A stretch of 64,000 nt of DNA from Hofstenia miamia (Eukaryota > Xenacoelomorpha > Acoela), in NCBI GenBank assembly GCA_004352715.1, contig SCFE01000010.1:10117-74116 (forward strand), written 5' to 3'. Positions 57,879 through 64,000 of the stretch are shown piece by piece (the stretch's first letter is position 1; each line of letters begins with the position of its first letter). A model generated the notes under the pieces. It saw only the letters and a list, made by a program, of their open reading frames with translations, ran no database searches and had not been told where the DNA came from. The translations under genes and the position numbers were made by a program.

Positions 57879-58232
57879 CAGACTTGTCAATGAGCCGAGC
57901 CGAGCCGAGCTTGAGCACAGTATTTAATATACAACAAGCCCAAAACGAGCCTATTTTAGGCAAAGCAAGTTTATAGTTCTGCTTGTTAATTTGATTATGG
58001 AGATTTTTCTTATTTTTTGCAGTCAGTATGCCTTTCCTATAATCATATTTAAGAAATGTTTATTAAATAATAGAAAGAGCTATGTAAAAAATTCTTTGAG
58101 GACAATATTTTTATAATATACCGAGCTAAAACGAGTCTCATTCAACGATTTTATGTGGTTAGCCGAGCCGAACTTACACAAAATTTAAACGAGCCGAGCT
58201 AGCTTGGAAATTTCGGCTCGTTGACAAGTCTG
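57879..58232 (+). mobile_element. MITE with CAGACTTGTCAA terminal inverted repeats
   Basis: Begins CAGACTTGTCAATGAGCCG and ends with the inverted CGGCTCGTTGACAAGTCTG, 354 bp in all. GAGCCGAGC words repeat inside both ends. The CAG start and size suggest hAT, but the flanking 8-mers (AATAGGAG, AATATGAA) agree only partly, so the target duplication has decayed. A truncated inverted relative is at 851-1075. Confidence 0.8.
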
Positions 58233-58617
58233 AATATGAATATTTTTGATTGAAGTCTGTCATTTAGGTAGTTTTTAGCTGAGAATTAAATTCTAGAATG
58301 TCTCATATTACTTTATTAAGGACGAAATTCTCGCGCTCCAGTAGTTCATTAAACTTGTAACATCATTTTGGCTCACAACTGAAAGCTTTATACGTTATCA
58401 ATTGTTGAATTCCTTTCAAAGTTTGTTAGTCAATGAATGGCGCAAAGAGATAAAAGCAAGGTTGAAAAAATCGCCCAAGGCTTCAACTGTTAGGCACAAA
58501 TGATTGATTTCCAATGAGTCATTCGTAGAAAATTCAAACAAATTTAATTAAAAGGAATGAATTTTGAAGCAGGACATATTTACTCCCTCCGTTAATGAAC
58601 TCTATATATATATATAT

Positions 58618-58980
58618 TAAAAGTGGGCGCCGCCCTCAGCCGGCTAAGCGACATCTATAGAACTCGATCATAATATTCCATATAGAAACCCTATAAAGCC
58701 TAAATTCCTGTAAACTCAGTATATGATCCAAACAGTATTGTGAAGATATCTATCATGCGCTAACAGGCAATCTGATTAATAAGACATAACCTAATCAATG
58801 TTAAACTTTAGTACAAGATCAAAGACGTTAAATGCGGTTTTGTTTTTATGACACATTTCGTTCGTCGTGATATAGTTTTAGTAGGTTTAGTTATCAAATG
58901 GCATAGCCGTCTAAGTTTTCGGCGGCTGGCTAACCTAAAATTAATTTGTCGGCGTGTCAACAGGCTGGCGCCCACCTCTA
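58618..58980. mobile_element. hAT-like MITE in an AT run
   Basis: Ends TAAAAGTGGGCGCC and, inverted, TAGAGGTGGGCGCC. The 8-bp flanks ATATATAT on both sides could be a target duplication but lie in simple repeat. 363 bp, no ORF of note. Confidence 0.65.
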
Positions 58981-59076
58981 ATATATATGCATATTGAAAC
59001 ATATTTTATTCAGTAAAACTAGACAAATTACATCATTAAATTAGTAACTTATATATACTATGTATACTGTATATAC

Positions 59077-59078
<2 letters not shown>

Positions 59079-59128
<50 letters not shown>
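59079..59128. repeat. (AT)n microsatellite
   Basis: About 25 AT units, the longest uninterrupted run in the window. Confidence 0.95.
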
Positions 59129-59129
<1 letters not shown>

Positions 59130-59527
59130 GCATATCTATATACAAAATATACTGTATTGCTTCATCCCGGATAACCGAAAATTTTTAACTTATCCGCCAC
59201 ACTCGAGAATATAATTTACTTTTTCTATTAAACTCTTTAAAAATGTTCAACAATATTTCGAGTACATTTCATATTCATTATATCCAAATTTTTTCACTTT
59301 ATCAAAAAATTAACATTTTTGAAAAAATTCTCATTTGTTGTATATATAATGTAGAATTAAAAGCGTACCAGTCCTCGCCCGTACGTGAAAATAGTTATGC
59401 GCAAAGCCCATGCCCGCGAACATGGGTGGGTAAAATCGAGTAGCACACTTTCCCGCACGTCATTAATATATATATATATATGCTCAGTAATGTGAATAGA
59501 AAAAATTGTGCAATTTCAGATTTAAAC
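59129..59527. other. Non-coding with a GC-rich patch
   Basis: The 59362-59463 patch is GC-rich with CGCCCGTACG and CCCGCACG words, probably part of a transposon; no ends matched. Confidence 0.4.
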
Positions 59528-59850
59528 AACCTAGCTGCTATTATCGAGGACAAAATGTTTTCCCCACTTGCAACGAATCTCTCCATGTCTTTTAGCAAAT
59601 TGGAAAATCGTGATTCAATGACAGATTTGCAATGTTAAAAACTTCAGGTAAAGCGTATTGCTGTGGCTGACCTTGTTTAAACGATTCACATGTTTTCTTG
59701 AAAATTTCGAATATTTGAAAAATATATAAATTGTCTCCATACCTAATGTTAATGTATTTATGAAGTTTTGAGCCCATGAAACAAAAAAGAATTTTGAGTG
59801 TTTCTTAATATGTGCAAAGATATCCCAAACTCATTGAGGCAGTTGCGATC
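59528..59850 (-). repeat. Dispersed repeat, copy 2 (coding-like on the minus strand)
   Basis: Aligns with 46905-47240 in the same orientation. Minus-strand open pieces 59777-59592 and 59598-59395 continue each other in different frames. Confidence 0.6.
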
Positions 59851-59950
59851 GAAGACAGAGCCCAGTGCGGATTCAGAACGAAAAAGAAAACCAAAATGAA
59901 CCGCTGAGATGGATTGATGTGATCTTGAATTATGAAATTACTTGATTGGA

Positions 59951-59973
59951 TATGTATATATATATATATATAT
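59951..59973. repeat. (AT)n microsatellite
   Basis: Eleven or so AT units. Confidence 0.9.
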
Positions 59974-60039
59974 TCACCTAGACAAAGTTCAACAAAGTTT
60001 CTCACAAGTTATGCCGATTTCAAACATACATACACTAAA

Positions 60040-60045
60040 TTTATT
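60040..60045 (-). promoter_or_regulatory. Possible poly(A) signal of the universal stress protein gene
   Basis: AATAAA on the minus strand about 120 nt beyond the stop codon, the first good candidate. Confidence 0.4.
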
Positions 60046-60164
60046 TAATCATTTTGCAAATGGTAACTGTGTAATATCGGGGTTAGTCAGCAATAATTGA
60101 GATATGTATTAAAAGATTATTACGTAATAAAAATTCAAAATCAAAACTGTTCTTCATAGATTGC

Positions 60165-60635
60165 CTATTTGTCCATCTTAATTTGCGGTACTGTCATCAC
60201 AGGCACACCTGCATTACGTGTAACGTATTCACTAACGCTTCCCAAAAATGCTTTTTTGATTTTTCCAAGTCCTCGACATCCCAAAACAACAAAATGCACA
60301 TTATTGTTTTTAATAAATTTTGTAATGGCTTTGCCGGGATTCAAAGGATGTACTGCAATCTCCAAGTGTAATTGTTTGGTATTTATCCCATGTGAAACCG
60401 CTTTAGAAGTAAACAGTTCTTTAAGGCCAGAAATATAACATCTTTTTTGATCTAAGACGTCTTGTAAAGCTTCGTCTGGATCACTTGTAGTAGAAACAAT
60501 ATCCATATGATGGAAGAGCACAATCCTATCTCCGGGATACTGCAAGCACTTGCAGTAAAAGTTAAACGCCTGGTCAGCATTTATGCTTCCATCTACTGGA
60601 ATCAGTACTGTCCGCTTAAAACTAGGTGCTGCCAT
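60165..60635 (-). CDS. Universal stress protein (UspA family), intronless
   Basis: 156 residues, a single complete UspA domain, which is the normal size. The N-terminus KRTVLIPVDGS is the first strand with the nucleotide-contacting Asp. Near the C-terminus is VVLGCRGLGK ... LGSVSEYV, giving the exact ATP-binding pattern G-2x-G-9x-G-S (G119, G122, G132-S133). It ends with the strand VPVMTV and a short basic tail. Expected to be a soluble cytosolic ATP-binding dimer tied to stress responses. In animals the family is known from cnidarians, flatworms and other invertebrates and is missing from vertebrates, which supports an invertebrate host. The ATG at 60635 is chosen because it gives the standard short lead. 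No introns or frameshifts. The promoter is not identifiable. Confidence 0.93.
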   Translation of the reverse strand: MAAPSFKRTVLIPVDGSINADQAFNFYCKCLQYPGDRIVLFHHMDIVSTTSDPDEALQDVLDQKRCYISGLKELFTSKAVSHGINTKQLHLEIAVHPLNPGKAITKFIKNNNVHFVVLGCRGLGKIKKAFLGSVSEYVTRNAGVPVMTVPQIKMDK

Positions 60636-61305
60636 TATCTAAATATCCGAACTAGCAGTTATGCGCCGTTAACTGTCGTCCAATCAATGAAGTCGAATTT
60701 AGTTTCCAATGAAGCTATTTACCTTGTATCAAGTCAGAAGAGATAAAGCAGAGTTAAAATCACGAAATTCAGTAATCCAGTGGAAGGTTGAGCACAGTTC
60801 AATATTTTCTCTAATCCAGGCGGCTGTATACAATGTTGCGATAAACAGTAAACAGCTGATTCCTTTAGAGAAATTCAAACTCTGCTATTTCACGCAATCT
60901 TCCTAAATTTTATCCATTAGCTCAGTTTATTGGGAAATTGTTCATTTCCTCTCCACTCCATCCTGACATTCCGTTCTTCTCGTATTTCAATAACTTCTCA
61001 TGCCTAATTAGAATTACATTATTCAATGCTTAATTAAAATTAAGTACCTCGCGAGGGAAGAGCTATTCAATTGTGCTAAACTAAAATATGCGACATAATT
61101 CAATTTTCGTGCGGAGAAAATAGTTTTCCGATTTTCCATCACAATTAATTGGTTTCTAACAATAGATTTTTTGGATAAAAATATTTTAACATATTAAAGT
61201 TGTGAATAAGCAAGTCCACCATCATATTTTTCAAAAATATACAATTAGACATAGGTTAGGGCTGCGCAATGGATCGAAATTTTTAATACATCGATGGTAT
61301 CAGAA
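60636..61305. other. Non-coding upstream of the universal stress protein
   Basis: Should include the promoter and 5' leader of the minus-strand gene. No TATA box can be singled out; no other gene seen. Confidence 0.4.
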
Positions 61306-61734
61306 CCCATGGAACAGTTACCAACTTAAACATTAAAGATCTTTCAAATTCTTTTAAGTTCTTATAAGAATTTTTAAAATTGTCACTGCAATTAGAAAAA
61401 TAGAAGTTTGAAGCCTTAGAGAATTGCATTAGAGTATATGGTTTATTACCTTTGTTTTCAAAGACCAAAAGCCAAAATCAATTCTGTTTTCCATTAATGC
61501 ACTGAATTGCATTCTAAAAGTTTAAAATTACTCAGTTTAAATTATCAAGAAAGATAATATTAAATGGCCAATCCTCAACAATTTCATGTTATTTTTAAAC
61601 GAACAGTTCCAATGTTATGCCTTAAAAACCAAGCAAATAATATTCAAGTTGTAGTGATTCTTTTAAGCAAACTTAAAAGAATTTGAAAGAACTTAAAAGA
61701 TCTTTAAAGTTTAAGTTGGTAACAGCTCCATGGG
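61306..61734. mobile_element. Inverted-repeat MITE, CCCATGG ends
   Basis: Left CCCATGGAACAGTTACCAAC and right, inverted, CCCATGGAGCTGTTACCAAC continue as pairing arms of about 60 bp (TTAAACATTAAAGATCTTT against TTAAACTTTAAAGATCTTT). 429 bp, no coding capacity, no target duplication recognised. Confidence 0.75.
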
Positions 61735-62319
61735 AAAGACCTATTATCATTAATCTACCAAATTGATGAATTAATATTTAACACGGTGCTTTTTTGTATT
61801 TTCGACGATAGTATACATTTTGGTTTGTTTAAAGTTACTATGTTTTTACACCATAACTCTCCTTAAACTGATTTTCTGTGTATTGAATTTTTTTGCATCG
61901 AGTATCGGTTTAAAAATTAAAATTAGGATTGAATCGGATTGACATCAGATAGACCGATGATCTAACAGCCTTAATAGAGGCCTCTATAATAAATGCTTTG
62001 TACTTCTTACGATCTGGTTGTAATGACAATCCTTTAAAAGGGCTTTACACATCATCAATTGTAATGTTTCTACAATGTGATTCAGCTTAATGTAGAGTCA
62101 TTATATACTAGACAAATTTTCACGTTTCAATGGTCAAAGTCGAGAGTTGACAAATAAGTTTTGAAAAGTCTTTTATCATGTTCAAGGGTGAGGCTGACTT
62201 GAAATAATTAGAAGGCTAGGGCACTGGTTAGAACTTCAATGAATGTTAAATAACAGAACAAGTACTAAAATATGTATTGTAACTTGCTTAGTAATATTTC
62301 TTTGTTTTGTTAGTTGTGA
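61735..62319. other. Non-coding stretch
   Basis: Nothing recognised. Confidence 0.4.
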
Positions 62320-62460
62320 TGCGCTACTAAACGCCTTTCTGAAGTCAATGTATAAGATATGCCATGCAATATTCTAATCATTTCCTGTAATTTGTCATCA
62401 AATATAAAAAGCAGTTGAAACATTATAGATCTTTTTTGAAAAATCCATATTGACTATTAC
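62320..62460 (-). pseudogene. Small LINE reverse-transcriptase remnant
   Basis: The minus strand gives HILYIDFRKAFSS, matching the first-Asp block DF-KAF-x-V, preceded in another frame by QYGFFKK, the Q-GF block. Only about 45 codons survive. Confidence 0.5.
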
Positions 62461-62461
62461 C

Positions 62462-62540
62462 AAGTAAACAATTTATGTGGGCAATGGGGGCCCACGTTGG
62501 GGCCAATTTGCACACCATTTGCCCAAATAAATTGTTTCCT
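62462..62540. repeat. Imperfect inverted repeat
   Basis: Left AAACAATTTATGTGGGCAA pairs with the right side reading, inverted, AAACAATTTATTTGGGCAAA, around a centre with GGGGGCCC. Confidence 0.65.
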
Positions 62541-64000
62541 TGCTAGTCAATTTATTTAAATGATTGAAAATAAAGAGTTTTATAAAAATTTCTCAAAAAC
62601 TAGAGATCGCTTTTTAAGAATATGATAATAAACCAATGGTTTGCCATTAAATTCTTACCATGTTTCAATTAAGGATATATATGAAAAGGTTTTCCAAATT
62701 CATTGAAAATACTACAATTAATATAATATTTGAGGTTTGTATATACATTTGCGATATCATCATCTTAATTAGATTCTATATTCGATATATTTTAAAATAT
62801 CAATATAGCAACAACAAAATTATTAATATGCAAAAGTGATTTTTTGATAAAATAACAATACTACAGTAAAATTCGATAAGATTTTGGATATATAGTGCAT
62901 GCCTATTGTAAATGAATTTAAAAATAGATGAATTTTTGTTTATAATTGCCAAAGACAGTCACAAGCTAAAGACAATTTATTACTGAGTGAGTGGCAAATA
63001 AATTATTATGAAGGACATAACAAACCAGTATGATAATTCTTATAAAAAAATTTCGAATAACATAATTACAATAAAATACTAAAAAGTAATTATACATGCT
63101 AAGATAAAATTGTGAAATTACGAATGGATTGAAATCCCTAAACTTCAGTGAAATTGTCAAAATGCTATTTCAATTATCTAACTTCACGATAACTCTAAAT
63201 ATCTTGATATTTAGTGTATGTATCCCAACATTAACCCTAACCCCAATTTTAACCCTAATTAACATTAGTTTAATAAATTCCTATTATATTAGGGAGTTCA
63301 CGAAACTCCTAGTTTCCCTATTTTACTATAAAAAATAAATTTGCCTATCGATTATTAACTATTGACATTTTTAATTGAAATGTATACCGTATGATTTTAG
63401 ATAGACTCAATTCATATATATGAATTAGGGCATAAATACTTTGATCTAATTGCTGGTCAAGTTATTAACAAATAAATGTCGCCGCAGGTTGATTGGAAAT
63501 TATGCTACACTAAATTTAGAAGCCTTGATGTCATCGCTCGTTGTTCCACTTAAATGAGTTCAAAAAGAAGAAACAAACTGCACTGATTAACATCAATTAA
63601 AAGTTCGGTGATGCAATAAATGATGTAATGTTATATGTCAGATGTTGAGAACAAATAAGTGTGCATCACTCATTCGGAGAATTGTATGCATTTTTTTAAT
63701 TAAAAACATCAAATTGGTTGATAAATACAAATATTTACCAGATTTGCAATTACAACATTAGGCAATGTTTTCAAAAAATATGTAGATATTAATGTGATTC
63801 AGAGTGTTGTAAATTGAAGACGTTTTTTCGGAATTGGCACAGCTCTGTCTGTTTTCAATTGAAACATTTTTCGCACAAGCTTTGAAGAAAGAATGGTTGT
63901 GCTAACTCTCATATAACTTACTTGGAGCAAATGTTCCGCTAAACTAGGACAATAATGCTTTCATTGGCTCCAGGTTAGGTAATATGGCCCCAATTTCTAC
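62541..64000. other. Non-coding to the window end
   Basis: No gene. At 63231-63260 three CCCTAA-like units on the plus strand (TTAACCCTAACCCC, TTAACCCTAATT) recall an interstitial telomeric repeat but are too few to be sure. Confidence 0.4.

Noticed and set aside
63231-63260. Telomere-like CCCTAA units
   Set aside because: Only about three imperfect units; too few to call a telomeric array.
1-64000. tRNA, rRNA and CRISPR features
   Set aside because: I looked for T-arm-like GTTCRA words with partner stems, conserved rRNA words and regularly spaced repeats, and saw none that hold up.

Overview
This window is animal nuclear DNA. It is very AT-rich (roughly two thirds or more A+T by eye), full of (AT)n microsatellites and assembly gaps, has GT-AG introns, and is crowded with decayed transposons. 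No bacterial-type gene layout is visible. An intron-containing CYP2-like cytochrome P450, an intronless universal stress protein, intronless seven-membrane-span receptors, and mariner, hAT, LINE and Ty3/gypsy remnants together point to an AT-rich invertebrate. A planarian-like flatworm or a Hydra-like cnidarian would fit, but the species cannot be fixed from the sequence.

Layout. 1-4640: non-coding, with a truncated MITE (851-1075). 4641-9560 (minus): three coding exons of a cytochrome P450 whose start codon must lie in a further upstream exon; one intron carries a clean hAT-type MITE (5842-6458). 9600-10537: an internally deleted mariner just upstream of the P450. 10538-14700: non-coding, with another hAT-type MITE (11842-12138). 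14704-15555 (plus): intronless rhodopsin-type 7TM receptor. 16200-16560: LINE remnant.

17652-30921 (minus) is a large retroelement block. It holds two LTRs of one family, two diverged copies of an unrecognised ORF between pol and LTR, an integrase C-terminal part, a 50-bp LTR tip at a junction, RNase H and RT, protease, then a second integrase and a gag. From 26137 to 30921 I found no CpG dinucleotide at all in 4.8 kb. Most of that CpG-free segment plus the start of a 7TM receptor gene (27507-32153) is repeated nearly identically at 33154-37443, across a 1000-N gap. The second copy carries the complete 352-residue receptor gene (37170-38228).

38229-50000 holds LINE fragments on both strands and a frameshifted relative of a repetitive, uncharacterised invertebrate protein family (41008-42889). 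50000-59000 has several inverted-repeat elements, a perfect 42-bp palindrome, and a 1020-bp exact repeat around a single N that looks like an unmerged contig overlap. 60165-60635 (minus) is an intact universal stress protein. The rest to 64000 is non-coding with more repeats.

The host genes (P450, two or three receptors, universal stress protein) show no common pathway; they are separated by kilobases of repeats. The most unusual features are the CpG-free block, the nested same-family LTR insertions with an unrecognised ORF, the integrase lying before the protease, and the receptor duplication with two alternative middle segments.
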